Below, piece after piece: positions 8,163-17,022 of a DNA stretch of 42,143 nt. This DNA is from an uncultured Clostridia bacterium (GTDB lineage Bacteria > Bacillota > Clostridia > Oscillospirales > Oscillospiraceae). The stretch lies in the NCBI GenBank assembly GCA_932222125.1, contig CAKNZJ010000123.1, positions 1 through 42,143 on the forward strand, given 5' to 3'. The position numbers and the translations under genes were made by a program. The notes below the pieces were generated by a model that ran no database searches, was not told the origin of the DNA, and was given only the letters and a program-made list of their open reading frames with translations. Position 1 is the first letter of the stretch; every line of letters begins with the position of its first letter.

Positions 8163-9464
8163 TTATCTTAACACTGCGATGAGCAGGATCAGGAAGAGAA
8201 GCAAGATAACGCCGTAGGTGATCAGACCATAGATGGCGCCCTTCTTACACATCTTATAATTGCGGTAGTGTCGGAAGCGCTTAAAGAGCGCGGCCGCGAT
8301 AATCCCCAGAATAGGAAGGAAGAAGGACAGAATGGAATACCAGATGTTGCCGGTATCGTGGATGGGTGCTTTCAAAAACGCCTCATCGGCATCAGGTGTA
8401 GGAGTAGGGGAGACATGGGGTGGGGCGACAGCGTCGGAGTTGAGTGCGGCGATGGTAATGGCCTGGATGGGCACCCCGCGCTCCCGAATAGCCCGGTATT
8501 GCTCGATTTCCCGCTGATTGCCATAGACATAGTGGTTATGGCCGATACAGACAAACTCCGGTTGATCCACAGAGTAGTCGTGGATGGAAGGGTTATAGGT
8601 ATACAAAACTTTGTTCTTTTCCAGCTTGGGATCTGGAATAGGAATGGCGGAGATAAGGGAGTGGGTATAGGGATGCAGGGGGAAGTTGAACAATTCCTCC
8701 GCATCGGCTACCTCCACAATCCTGCCTTTATAGATGACGCCGATTCGGTCAGAGACGAAGCGCACAACGGACAGGTCATGGGCGATAAATAGATAGGCCA
8801 GGCCCTTTTCCCGCTGGAACTTTTTCATCAGGTTGAGTACCTGGGCCCGGATAGACACGTCCAGCGCGGAGATCGGCTCGTCGGCCACCACCAGCTCCGG
8901 CTCCATGACCATGGCCCGAGCGATGCCGATGCGTTGTCGCTGTCCACCGGAGAACTCATGGGGATAGCGGGTGAGATGCTCAGGAAGAAGCCCCACCTCA
9001 TGGATCATCGTCTCCACTTTGCGCATTCTGTCAGCCTGATTTTCAAACAGATGAAAGTTGTACAACCCTTCTGAGATGATATACTCCACTGTGGCTCGCT
9101 CATTCAGAGAGGCGGCAGGGTCCTGAAACACCATCTGGATATTGCGGATTACCTCCCGGTCCAGTGCTCGGGAAATTTTGCCGGAGATACGAACTCCCTT
9201 GTACAAAATTTCACCAGCTGACAGGGAATTGACCCGGATGACCGCCCGACCGATTGTGGTCTTGCCTGAGCCGGACTCTCCCACCAGGGAAAAGGTCTCC
9301 CCCTTATAGATGTCGAAGGAGGCATTCTGCACCGCCTTGACTGCGTCCTCCCCATTACCAAAGGTGATGTCAATATTTTTGACGGACAGCAGGATCTCTC
9401 TTCCGCTTTCATCCACAGGGCCTTTTGCTGAATGGAGCCGGCCTCCTATCATATTGTCAGCCAA
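8163..9464 (-). CDS. Oligopeptide-type ABC transporter ATPase (OppF-like) with membrane tail
   Basis: Counted from TTG 9464 this is 433 residues. The ABC domain has Walker A GESGSGKT (62-69), Q-loop Q114, signature FSGGQRQR (171-178), Walker B LVVADEP (191-197) and an oligopeptide-transporter domain with HPYTHSLISAIP. Unlike normal OppF (about 310-330 residues) it continues with a linker from about 290 and two hydrophobic segments (about 375-394 and 410-431), which should insert in the membrane. The TTG start is preferred because GAGAGGGGG lies 7 bases upstream and the overlap with the preceding gene is 8 bases; ATG at 9494 lacks a ribosome binding site but is possible. It pairs with the other ATPase to power uptake. 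Confidence 0.88.
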   Translation of the reverse strand: MADNMIGGRLHSAKGPVDESGREILLSVKNIDITFGNGEDAVKAVQNASFDIYKGETFSLVGESGSGKTTIGRAVIRVNSLSAGEILYKGVRISGKISRALDREVIRNIQMVFQDPAASLNERATVEYIISEGLYNFHLFENQADRMRKVETMIHEVGLLPEHLTRYPHEFSGGQRQRIGIARAMVMEPELVVADEPISALDVSIRAQVLNLMKKFQREKGLAYLFIAHDLSVVRFVSDRIGVIYKGRIVEVADAEELFNFPLHPYTHSLISAIPIPDPKLEKNKVLYTYNPSIHDYSVDQPEFVCIGHNHYVYGNQREIEQYRAIRERGVPIQAITIAALNSDAVAPPHVSPTPTPDADEAFLKAPIHDTGNIWYSILSFFLPILGIIAAALFKRFRHYRNYKMCKKGAIYGLITYGVILLLFLILLIAVLR

Positions 9465-11226
9465 GTTCGATCCCCCTCTCAATGTGAAACGCATGGATTA
9501 ATTTCTCGTGGATATTTTGGATACCTTCCGGCTTTTCAATCTTTGGCGCCCGGGGATCCAGCAGCCAGGTCTTTGCAAAGTGGGTGTCGGAGACCTGGAA
9601 CATGGGGGGTTCCTCCAAGGTGTCCACTTTTAAGCAGAATGGATTCCTAGGGGCAAAGGAATCGCCGACAATATTGTTATACAAGGAGGGCGGTGTCCCG
9701 GTGATGGAGTATAGTTTGGCATCTTTTTGGGCCAGCTGGGGCAGGGAGGAAAGCAGAGCCCAGGTATAGGGGTGCCTGGGATCATAAAAGACCTCCTCGA
9801 CGGTGCCCAGTTCGATGACCTGACCGGCATACAGCACCGCTACCCGGTCGGCGATATTGGCTACTACCCCAAGGTCGTGGGTGATGAATACAGTGGTGTA
9901 GTTGAATTCCTTCTGTAAATCCTTGATAAGCTGAAGAATTTGAGCCTGGATGGTTACGTCAAGGGCGGTGGTGGGCTCATCACAGATCAAAATTTTGGGC
10001 TGGCAGGACAGGGCAATGGCAATGACAATGCGCTGCCTCATTCCGCCGGAATATTGGAAGGGGTAGTCGTCAAAGCGAGCCTCCGCCTTGGGTATGCCCA
10101 CCTTTCTCATCAGCTCCAGCGCCCGGGAGCGGGCTTCTGCTTCCGAGCAGCCCTGGTGCTTGAGAATGATGGATGTGATCTGTTTGCCGATGGTGATAAT
10201 GGGGTTGAGAGAGGTCATAGGATCCTGGAACACGGTGGCAATGCGCCGGCCGCGGATACGGGACCAATCCTGTGGATGGTTGACGTTGGATAGATTGATG
10301 ACACAGGTGCCGTGGAGCTGCTCTGGCGTCTCATCTAGATACCGCACCCGGAACACCACATTGTCAAAGACAGCATCGCGCTGGGCATCGTCCATCAGAT
10401 CCACCCCAAGCCGCATGGCCGCCTGAAAGGCTTTCAGCAGCCGAAGTGTGAGCTGTATCCGGCGGTTAAAGTGATACCGGCACACAGACAGACAGATTTC
10501 TTTGGCAATCACCTGGTTGCGTTGAACGGTTTCAGGGGAGATGCTGCCGCTGATCTCTTTGGCGTGCCTGGCCTTCAGTGCGGTCAGTTTGTGGTGGTAC
10601 TCTTTCATATACGCCCCGTTTTGGGAGACGCTGTTATGCTTGAGTTTGGCCTTCCGCTGGCAGTCCTTTTTCATCGCCTTGATCTGAGCATCCAGTTGAC
10701 TGATGGTCCGGCGCAGCTCTTGGATGCGGGGCTTGTCATCAGCGGGATTCAAAGTCTGTTTTAAATTGAAGGCGTCAGTCCGCTGGGCGGTGAGCTCTTT
10801 CAGGGTCTGTTCAACTTGCCCCAGTTCGTCCTGGTCCAAGCCACTGCGCTCCCGCTTTTCCGATTCTAGCGTCAGTATGTCCCGATAGGTGGAGGCGCCA
10901 AGTTCCAGCTTGGAATACCGGTTGAGCTGTTTTAGGGCAAAGTGCATCAGCCTGACGGTGGCAGGAGTAAGATTGACAGTGGTGTCCGACAATTCATCAT
11001 CATGAAAGATGATTTTGCCTTGGCTGATGAAGCCATTGGAATCCAGCATCCCAGCAAATGCCTTGGTAAATACGGATTTGCCTGAGCCGGATTCTCCCAC
11101 GATGGCAATGGATTCATTTTCGTAGATGTCCAGGGAAATACCCCGGATGGCGGTTAGGACCCGGCCTCTCACCCGAAACTTGACGTATAGGTCTTGGACT
11201 GACAGCAATACTTTTTTCTCTTCCAT
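9457..11226 (-). CDS. Oligopeptide-type ABC transporter ATPase (OppD-like) with about 230-residue insertion
   Basis: A 589-residue ATPase; ordinary OppD is about 330-350. Walker A GESGSGKS is at 44-51, but the Q-loop (VFQDPMTSLNP) is only at 332-342, where about 55 residues later would be normal. The extra segment (about 80-310) is charged and probably helical, with coiled-coil character around 125-225. The rest is regular: signature YSGGMRQR (392-399), Walker B ILICDEP (412-418), H-loop H450 and a C-terminal HPYTWALLSSLPQL oligopeptide-binding-type domain. All catalytic motifs are kept, so it should hydrolyse ATP. The start at 11226 follows GAGGGGGAG; the upstream GTG at 11241 overlaps that site. 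Confidence 0.92.
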   Translation of the reverse strand: MEEKKVLLSVQDLYVKFRVRGRVLTAIRGISLDIYENESIAIVGESGSGKSVFTKAFAGMLDSNGFISQGKIIFHDDELSDTTVNLTPATVRLMHFALKQLNRYSKLELGASTYRDILTLESEKRERSGLDQDELGQVEQTLKELTAQRTDAFNLKQTLNPADDKPRIQELRRTISQLDAQIKAMKKDCQRKAKLKHNSVSQNGAYMKEYHHKLTALKARHAKEISGSISPETVQRNQVIAKEICLSVCRYHFNRRIQLTLRLLKAFQAAMRLGVDLMDDAQRDAVFDNVVFRVRYLDETPEQLHGTCVINLSNVNHPQDWSRIRGRRIATVFQDPMTSLNPIITIGKQITSIILKHQGCSEAEARSRALELMRKVGIPKAEARFDDYPFQYSGGMRQRIVIAIALSCQPKILICDEPTTALDVTIQAQILQLIKDLQKEFNYTTVFITHDLGVVANIADRVAVLYAGQVIELGTVEEVFYDPRHPYTWALLSSLPQLAQKDAKLYSITGTPPSLYNNIVGDSFAPRNPFCLKVDTLEEPPMFQVSDTHFAKTWLLDPRAPKIEKPEGIQNIHEKLIHAFHIERGIELG

Positions 11227-11237
11227 ACAGCTCCCCC

Positions 11238-12206
11238 TCACATATGGGTTCTGGGATCAGAGGCATCGCCCAGGTTTTGGCCTACCACATACAGTACGAT
11301 GGTAATAATGGAGGCAATGGCCACAGGGCTCCAGAACTCAAACTCCCAGCCTGGAGTGACCATGGCGCTTTCGGCAGCGAAAATCAGTCGTCCCAAGGAC
11401 ATGTCAGACAAACCCATACCAATATAGGACAAGAACACCTCGTAAGAGATATAAGAGGGAATCTCTGTAGCCAGCAATGTGACAATGATAGAGGTCATGA
11501 AGGGAAGGATATTTTTCATGGCGATTTTTATTGTAGAGGTGCCAAGGCACCGGGAGGCCAGATTGTACTCCCGATCCCGGATAATGACCACCTGGGTGCG
11601 GATGAAATAGGCGATGGCCAGCCAGCCCGTGATGGTCAAAGCCAGCACAATGGTCCAAAAGCTGGCAGTGAATAGCATCACCATCACGGAGATGAACAGG
11701 ATATAGGGTATGTTACCCAGGATATTGTATACCTCCATCATCACAACATCCACCTTTTTGGAGAAGCCCCAAATAGAGCCCACGATGACCCCGATGGTGA
11801 TATTGATGGCGGCGCAGATAAAGGCCAGGGAGATGGAGATACGCGCGCCGTTCCAGATGGCGTCAAAGGTGGGCTCGCCGGCGGCCCCGGTGCCCAGAAT
11901 GGAGTGGATGGATGCGCCAAAATATTCGATGGCCCGACTGGGGGAGAGATGCTTGGCGGCGGGATCCATCAGGTTGGCAAATGGATTGTAGTGGACAACG
12001 GTAGGGTAGATATAGGCAAAGGCCACCAGCAGCACCAGTACGGATAGAATGACGATGTTGAGTTTGTTGCGGAAAAACACGCGGAATACGGAGTGCCAGT
12101 AAGAGTACCGGGGAGCGGTAATCTTTTCTGACTCGACGTCGCTGTGGCTGACGAAGGAGAACAGCTCCTCATTGCTCAGACCGAATTTTTCTAAATCTTT
12201 GCTCAT
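11238..12206 (-). CDS. Oligopeptide-type ABC transporter permease (OppC-like)
   Basis: A 322-residue inner-membrane permease of the BPD_transp_1 family, of normal OppC length. There is a cytoplasmic N-terminus, a first membrane span at about 46-68, an external loop, then a cluster of spans from about 125. The EAA-type coupling loop (about residues 200-225, with SRCLGTSTIKIAMKNILP) contacts the ATPases. It is the only subunit of this operon without obvious extra sequence. The start follows AGGTGAG and lies 6 bases after the oppB-like stop. With the OppB-like partner it forms the translocation channel. Confidence 0.93.
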   Translation of the reverse strand: MSKDLEKFGLSNEELFSFVSHSDVESEKITAPRYSYWHSVFRVFFRNKLNIVILSVLVLLVAFAYIYPTVVHYNPFANLMDPAAKHLSPSRAIEYFGASIHSILGTGAAGEPTFDAIWNGARISISLAFICAAINITIGVIVGSIWGFSKKVDVVMMEVYNILGNIPYILFISVMVMLFTASFWTIVLALTITGWLAIAYFIRTQVVIIRDREYNLASRCLGTSTIKIAMKNILPFMTSIIVTLLATEIPSYISYEVFLSYIGMGLSDMSLGRLIFAAESAMVTPGWEFEFWSPVAIASIITIVLYVVGQNLGDASDPRTHM

Positions 12207-12212
12207 ACTGTC

Positions 12213-13793
12213 TCACCTATCTTTCGTGGAGAAAGAGATTCTCGGGTCTACGGTGGCAATCAGAACATCGCCCAAGATGATGGCCACCACCGACAGCACT
12301 GCATAAAACAGAGTGACGCCTATAATAACGCCGTTGTCATACCGGTTGATGGCCTCTGTCAGCAGGTTGCCTGCGCCTGGCACTACATATACCCGCTCAG
12401 TGATAATCGCGCCGGTCAGGGAGAACAGTACGCTGCTGGGTATGCCATGGACGATGGGAATAGCCGCATTTTTCATGATGTGCCTGGTAAAAATCTCACC
12501 CTCGGAAAGTCCGCCGGACCGGGCAAACTTGACATAGTCTGAATTGGATTGGTCGATCATATATCGGCGCATCCATTTCATGAGATTTGCCATGGAGGGC
12601 AGGGCCAGGGATACAATGGGAAGCACATACATCAGCTTGTTGGATGATTCCATGTTAAAGGTGGTGGGCAGACCAAATAGGCTACCGCCGATGGCCTTGA
12701 ACAGGAAGATATAGGCTAGGGAAGGTACCGCGATGATGAAAATGATATACACCGTGCCCAGCTTGTCGATCAGCTTATCCTTTTTTCTGGCCATCAGAAT
12801 GCCGATGGGCAGGCCCAGCACATAGGCCATAATCACGGAGATCACGCCGATCACAAAGGAGTAGCCCAGCTTGGACATACCGCTCCGAATGGTGCTTACA
12901 TTGGTGTAGTCATCATGAAAGCGGTCGGCCAGGAGCGGGCTGCTCGCCCGAGAGCCGTATACATAGGTGGCGGTGTGCAGGTCATCGGCACTCAGCTCCG
13001 TGTGGCCGGAGGGATAGGTGATGGTGGACTGCATATAGGAACCCTGGCTCAGGGTCATGGTGTCAAACACATCGATGCCGGTATTCACCGAATAGGAGGT
13101 GCCCAGCTGGATTGTGAGGATATTCTGATGGAGGAAGGGGAACTGAGAATCGAAGTAGAGCAGATACTTGTGCTGGGTCCCGTTGCCGATGATGGCAGGA
13201 GAAAAGACCGTGCCGCCGTAGGCAGGGTCAAAGAGAGTGAAGGTGAGCCCGCGCGCGCCAATATCCTGCTCCTCCGGAACATAGTGAATACTGTCTACCT
13301 GGAACAATCCAGTGAAGTACTTCCACAGGCGTTGAAACAGCGGCAGGTCCCGGTGAGCGAACAACGCCTGCTGCCCACCGTCGGCTAGACGGCCTCCTGC
13401 CCGAACCACTGCATTGAGCCGCCGGACAGTATAGCCCTGGGATTCATAGTGTTGAACAAATCGCTGGACATATTCTGAGGTTTGCTCTGAGTCATCCTTT
13501 GGCGTACGTCCGAGCATCACAGCCTGCTCCCGGGTTTGATCGTCGATCTCACCGCTGCGGGCCAACTCATTGATATAGTCGGCATAGGTTACATAGTCCA
13601 GATACCCATATTCCTCCCACTTGGAGTACATATAGGTCACCTTAGAATTGCTGCCCTGATGCTGATACACCGAGTCGGAGGCGAACACCAGATTCCGGTC
13701 GAGCATGGAGTAGATCATCACCATTACCAAAGCCACCACTACAATGATGGAGAGGAGGCCATGAAGCAGGCGTTTTATCAAGTATTTTCCCAT
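12213..13793 (-). CDS. Oligopeptide-type ABC transporter permease (OppB-like) with large external domain
   Basis: A 526-residue permease; ordinary OppB is about 305-340. The first span is at about 8-30 and the second only at about 309-333, so about 275 residues lie between them outside the membrane, where a normal OppB has roughly 70-90. The loop has a charged, helical first half (about 40-160) and a Gly/Ser/Thr-rich second half. From residue 309 on the protein is a regular OppB core with the coupling loop FARSGGLSEGEIFTRHIMKN. No convincing Shine-Dalgarno precedes the ATG. It is downstream of the binding-protein gene, with a hairpin between them. Confidence 0.92.
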   Translation of the reverse strand: MGKYLIKRLLHGLLSIIVVVALVMVMIYSMLDRNLVFASDSVYQHQGSNSKVTYMYSKWEEYGYLDYVTYADYINELARSGEIDDQTREQAVMLGRTPKDDSEQTSEYVQRFVQHYESQGYTVRRLNAVVRAGGRLADGGQQALFAHRDLPLFQRLWKYFTGLFQVDSIHYVPEEQDIGARGLTFTLFDPAYGGTVFSPAIIGNGTQHKYLLYFDSQFPFLHQNILTIQLGTSYSVNTGIDVFDTMTLSQGSYMQSTITYPSGHTELSADDLHTATYVYGSRASSPLLADRFHDDYTNVSTIRSGMSKLGYSFVIGVISVIMAYVLGLPIGILMARKKDKLIDKLGTVYIIFIIAVPSLAYIFLFKAIGGSLFGLPTTFNMESSNKLMYVLPIVSLALPSMANLMKWMRRYMIDQSNSDYVKFARSGGLSEGEIFTRHIMKNAAIPIVHGIPSSVLFSLTGAIITERVYVVPGAGNLLTEAINRYDNGVIIGVTLFYAVLSVVAIILGDVLIATVDPRISFSTKDR

Positions 13794-13821
13794 AATATCA
13801 ACTCGCTGTTGCAGAGATAGC

Positions 13822-13853
13822 GCAAGGGGGCGGAGACACCCCCACCCCCTTGC
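13822..13853 (-). terminator. Stem-loop between binding-protein and permease genes
   Basis: A 9-bp perfect stem (13822-13830 with 13845-13853) lies just after the binding-protein gene. No T run follows on the - strand, so it is more likely a partial terminator or an RNA-stabilising hairpin that keeps binding-protein mRNA in excess over the permease. Confidence 0.5.
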
Positions 13854-13893
13854 AACGGATCGTTCTGGAAACTTGTGCTGTTGAGTCTATCGC

Positions 13894-16068
13894 TTAGAAT
13901 AAGCCAATGGCCTTGGTCATGAAGCCGGAGTATTCGGGTAGCATGGTGCTGAGGTAGGCTTGGGGATCGCCGTAGTCGGGGCCCCAGCCGGTCATGTCGC
14001 TGATGTCGCAGTTCAGCTCATAGCCGGTTGTGTTGTAATAGCCGGCGTTGTACCAAGCTTTGGAGTCGGCGCCTTCCACCAGATTGACGATGACCTTCTT
14101 TTCCAGTGAGGTTTCGATGGACTGCTTGTAGGCGTTGGCCCGGTTGACATAGGGCTGAATATTGCCGGGATAGACCAGGTCGATATAGATGGGATTTTCA
14201 GCGCTGATGTCTATATCCAGTTCTTCGATGGCAAGGGCTATCTCGCTGGCGGCATATTCAGGATTGTACCAGCCGTCATATCCGTCGGAGGAGCCCACGC
14301 CGCCGTCGGCCTCAGGGTCCCAGGCCTTGATGGGTATCTGGTCGGCGTCCAGCTGAGCCTGGAGGATCTCGCCGTAGTAGGTGCCGGCGGGGAAGGAGGT
14401 GGCGGTTCCGTTGATGTCAACGCTCACGTCTTCCTCCAGGTAAACAAAGTTGCCGGGGATATAGGTGTTGCGCAGATTATTGGTCTTCAGCTCCTCGCCG
14501 TAAACTTGGCTGTTCCAGGAGGCGCGGTCCAGGCCAAAGGCCAGGGCCCGGCGGAAGTGGAGGTTCTGCACCGCGGTGCGGGTCCGCTCCGCCTGCTCTA
14601 CAGTCTGGGTGGAGACACACACTGTGGAATCATTGAAGTTGGCGAACGCCTTGCGGTTCAGATTCACAAAGTTCAGGTAGGTGCTGGAATCAGTGTTGTT
14701 AATGATGGCGTAATCGTCAAAGGTGTTGGCGTTGCGGGCCATCTCAATGCGCTCGGTGGTGAGGCCAACGGAGTCAATGGTGTTTGCCCAAAAGTCGGTG
14801 TAGGGCTTTTGCGCATCGGAACTGTCGGTGTAGTACCAGGTCAGCGTCTTGATGGTGACGTTGTCCTTGTTCCAGAAGCTGGGATTAGCCTGGAACACAA
14901 TGGAGTTCTTATTAGTGGCGCTGGTCACCAGATAGGGGCCGCAGTACACGATGGAGTCGGGGCCCTTGCCATAGGTGTAGTCAGCGGCGGCGGAGTTAAA
15001 CTCCTCGCCGAACTTGCCGCCCTGGGACTCATAGTAGCTGCGGCACAGGGGAGCGAAGGGGGAGTAGCAGAGCATGGTGATAAAGAAGCTGTTGGGAGCC
15101 TCTAGGGTGTACTCTACGGTGTACTTGTCCACGGCCTTTACGCCCACCGCAGAGAAGTCCGTGTTCTCACCGCTGATGTAGCCGGCGGCACCCTTGATGT
15201 TGCCGCCCCCAGCGGCGATCAGTTCCTGCAGGCCGCCCTCGGCGTCCACCATGTGCTGCATACCAGCCACAAAGTCATCGGCGACCACCTCGGCCACTTG
15301 ACGGCCCTGCTGGTCCACCCAGTACACGCCCTCGCGGAGGTGGAAGGTGTAGGTCAGCTCGTCGTCAGAGACCTCCCAGCGCTCGGCTAGGCCGGGAACG
15401 ATCTCATTTTCGTTATTATAGTTGATCAGATAGTCATAGGTGAGGACCAGGGGCTCGTGGTCCACGGTCTGAGAGGAGGATAGGTCATCCCAGGTGGTGG
15501 GATCGTCCACATAGAGAATGGAGGCGGTGTCCTTCAGGGTATACCCCTTTTCGTTCAGATAGTTCTTCACCCAATCCAGATAGGTGCCCTGGCCGCGCTG
15601 CTCGCCCCACTGGCTGCGCATCTCATTATAGTCGGCGGCCTTGATGGTTTCAGTGGTAACAAGCTGGGTATTATAACGGTACTGCATCAGCCCCCAGCCA
15701 ACGGTGCTCCTGGTGCCGGGCACCAGACGGGTCATGGCATAGTTGCCGTAGTGGGTGGTGCCGGGCAGCATAGCCCCGGATTCCAACAGCTTGGCCTCGG
15801 CAATGGCCATCAGGGCAAAGCGATTGGAGACATTATCACTCTCCAGGGCCTGCTGATAGTAATCGTAGAACTCACCCAATACTTCGTCATAGAGTTTGGC
15901 GGATTCCTCATCATAGGCGGCCTGGTCAATTTCAGACATATTGTTGACAGCCAAGTTTTGGTTGTTGGGCTTGGCACTGCTGCCAGCATTGTCATCCTTG
16001 GGTTTGCAGGCGGCTAGCCCCAGGATCATGGTAAGCGCCAGGATCAAACTGAATATTTTCTTTTTCAA
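13894..16068 (-). CDS. Oligopeptide-type ABC transporter substrate-binding lipoprotein (OppA-like)
   Basis: A 724-residue extracytoplasmic solute-binding protein (SBP family 5). The N-terminus MKKKIFSLILALTMILGLAAC is a lipoprotein signal, with the lipid-modified cysteine at C21. Family 5 signatures include LVLTYDYLINYNNENEIVPG, LAERWEV, YTFHLREGVYWVD and, near the C-terminus, WGPDYGDPQAYLSTM. Ordinary OppA proteins are about 530-560 residues; extra sequence is seen before the first lobe (about 25-180) and within the body. The start is TTG at 16068 with AAGGAGG 8 bases upstream. It is the first gene of the operon and captures the ligand, by family peptides, but specificity cannot be read from sequence. 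Confidence 0.92.
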   Translation of the reverse strand: MKKKIFSLILALTMILGLAACKPKDDNAGSSAKPNNQNLAVNNMSEIDQAAYDEESAKLYDEVLGEFYDYYQQALESDNVSNRFALMAIAEAKLLESGAMLPGTTHYGNYAMTRLVPGTRSTVGWGLMQYRYNTQLVTTETIKAADYNEMRSQWGEQRGQGTYLDWVKNYLNEKGYTLKDTASILYVDDPTTWDDLSSSQTVDHEPLVLTYDYLINYNNENEIVPGLAERWEVSDDELTYTFHLREGVYWVDQQGRQVAEVVADDFVAGMQHMVDAEGGLQELIAAGGGNIKGAAGYISGENTDFSAVGVKAVDKYTVEYTLEAPNSFFITMLCYSPFAPLCRSYYESQGGKFGEEFNSAAADYTYGKGPDSIVYCGPYLVTSATNKNSIVFQANPSFWNKDNVTIKTLTWYYTDSSDAQKPYTDFWANTIDSVGLTTERIEMARNANTFDDYAIINNTDSSTYLNFVNLNRKAFANFNDSTVCVSTQTVEQAERTRTAVQNLHFRRALAFGLDRASWNSQVYGEELKTNNLRNTYIPGNFVYLEEDVSVDINGTATSFPAGTYYGEILQAQLDADQIPIKAWDPEADGGVGSSDGYDGWYNPEYAASEIALAIEELDIDISAENPIYIDLVYPGNIQPYVNRANAYKQSIETSLEKKVIVNLVEGADSKAWYNAGYYNTTGYELNCDISDMTGWGPDYGDPQAYLSTMLPEYSGFMTKAIGLF

Positions 16069-16188
16069 TTTCTGTTCCTCCTTATAAAATTTATTTTAAT
16101 CCCGGAATACCTGCTCAAAAAAACAGGCATTAAGGAATTAAATCTGATCAAAAGGGTTCTCGGTCTGCTCAGATCGTGGGGGCAGGCT

Positions 16189-16242
16189 GCTTCCCCCTTG
16201 GCGTGCCAAGGGGGAAGCGGCCCACGACCGTGGGCCGCTTCC
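16189..16242. repeat. Two overlapping 14-bp hairpins upstream of the transporter operon
   Basis: Hairpin A pairs 16189-16202 with 16205-16218; hairpin B pairs 16213-16226 with 16229-16242. Each has a perfect 14-bp stem and a 2-base loop. They share 16213-16218, so both cannot form fully at once. No T run follows on either strand. They lie between the divergent binding-protein and phosphatase genes. Confidence 0.75.
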
Positions 16243-16387
16243 TTATCATATACATATATCTAATGAGCTTTATCACCCATGATCTTCCGAATATATTCAC
16301 AATTGTATACTACCCATGGGAATTGGTCAATAGTTTTTTGTGAAAATAGCCGGAATGGATAGACTGTTTGGGGAAGGAGAAATATGG

Positions 16388-16416
16388 TGGCATAAACAGG
16401 AAATTGCTGATATAAT
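16388..16416 (+). promoter_or_regulatory. Promoter of the tyrosine phosphatase gene
   Basis: TGGCAT (16388-16393), 17-base spacer, TATAAT (16411-16416) with an upstream TGA giving an extended -10. It lies about 84 bases before the gene start. Confidence 0.7.
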
Positions 16417-16499
16417 GGGAAGGACAATGGGGAAGAACATGAAAATGGCAGCTTGGGACGAGAGGCCGCAACAATATCATATACAGAGGAGTTTGCACG

Positions 16500-16958
16500 A
16501 TGAGAAGGATATTATTCGTCTGCCACGGCAATATTTGTCGCAGTCCCATGGCGGAGTTTGTGATGAAGGAGTTGGTAAAGCAGGAGGGACTGGAGGGGGA
16601 GTTTGAGGTGGCCTCCGCCGCCGTCAGCACGGAGGAGATTGGAAATCCGGTATATCCGCCGGCCAGACGCAAGCTGGAGGAGCATGGTATTTTATGTGAT
16701 GGGAAACGAGCCAGACAGTTGAGAGAGGCGGATTATTGGAAATACGACTTGCTGATCGGTATGGATGAGGCCAATCTGAGGAATATGCGCCGGATATGCG
16801 GCGGCGATCCGAAGGAGAAAATGCACAGCCTACTGTCCTACACAGACCACCCTGGGAATGTGGCCGACCCCTGGTATACCGGGGATTTTGAAGCGACTTG
16901 GCGGGATGTGCAGGCGGGCTGTCAGGGCTTGCTGAAACAGGTGCGGCCGCAAATTTGA
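16500..16958 (+). CDS. Low molecular weight protein-tyrosine phosphatase
   Basis: A 152-residue cytoplasmic phosphatase. The active-site loop CHGNICRS places the nucleophile at C8 and the phosphate-binding arginine at R14; the general acid is D123 in VADPWYTGD. Length and layout fit the LMW-PTP family, which removes phosphate from tyrosine (in some members arginine) of proteins, often kinases of polysaccharide synthesis. The start is the ATG directly before RRILFVCHGN; AGAGGAG is 8 bases upstream. It is a single gene between divergent and convergent neighbours. No cognate tyrosine kinase is in the window, so its target is unknown. Confidence 0.93.
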   Translation: MRRILFVCHGNICRSPMAEFVMKELVKQEGLEGEFEVASAAVSTEEIGNPVYPPARRKLEEHGILCDGKRARQLREADYWKYDLLIGMDEANLRNMRRICGGDPKEKMHSLLSYTDHPGNVADPWYTGDFEATWRDVQAGCQGLLKQVRPQI

Positions 16959-16970
16959 CAGGGAGAACCA

Positions 16971-17012
16971 AAGCGCCCGGTGTGGAACCCAATCCATACC
17001 GGGCACTTTTTT
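16971..17012. terminator. Terminator shared by phosphatase and galE genes
   Basis: The GCCCGGTGTGG arm pairs with CCATACCGGGC with one mismatch, followed by CTTTTTTG on the + strand. It lies between convergent genes. The - strand side has a weaker T tract. Confidence 0.8.
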
Positions 17013-17022
17013 GCGTTTGGAT

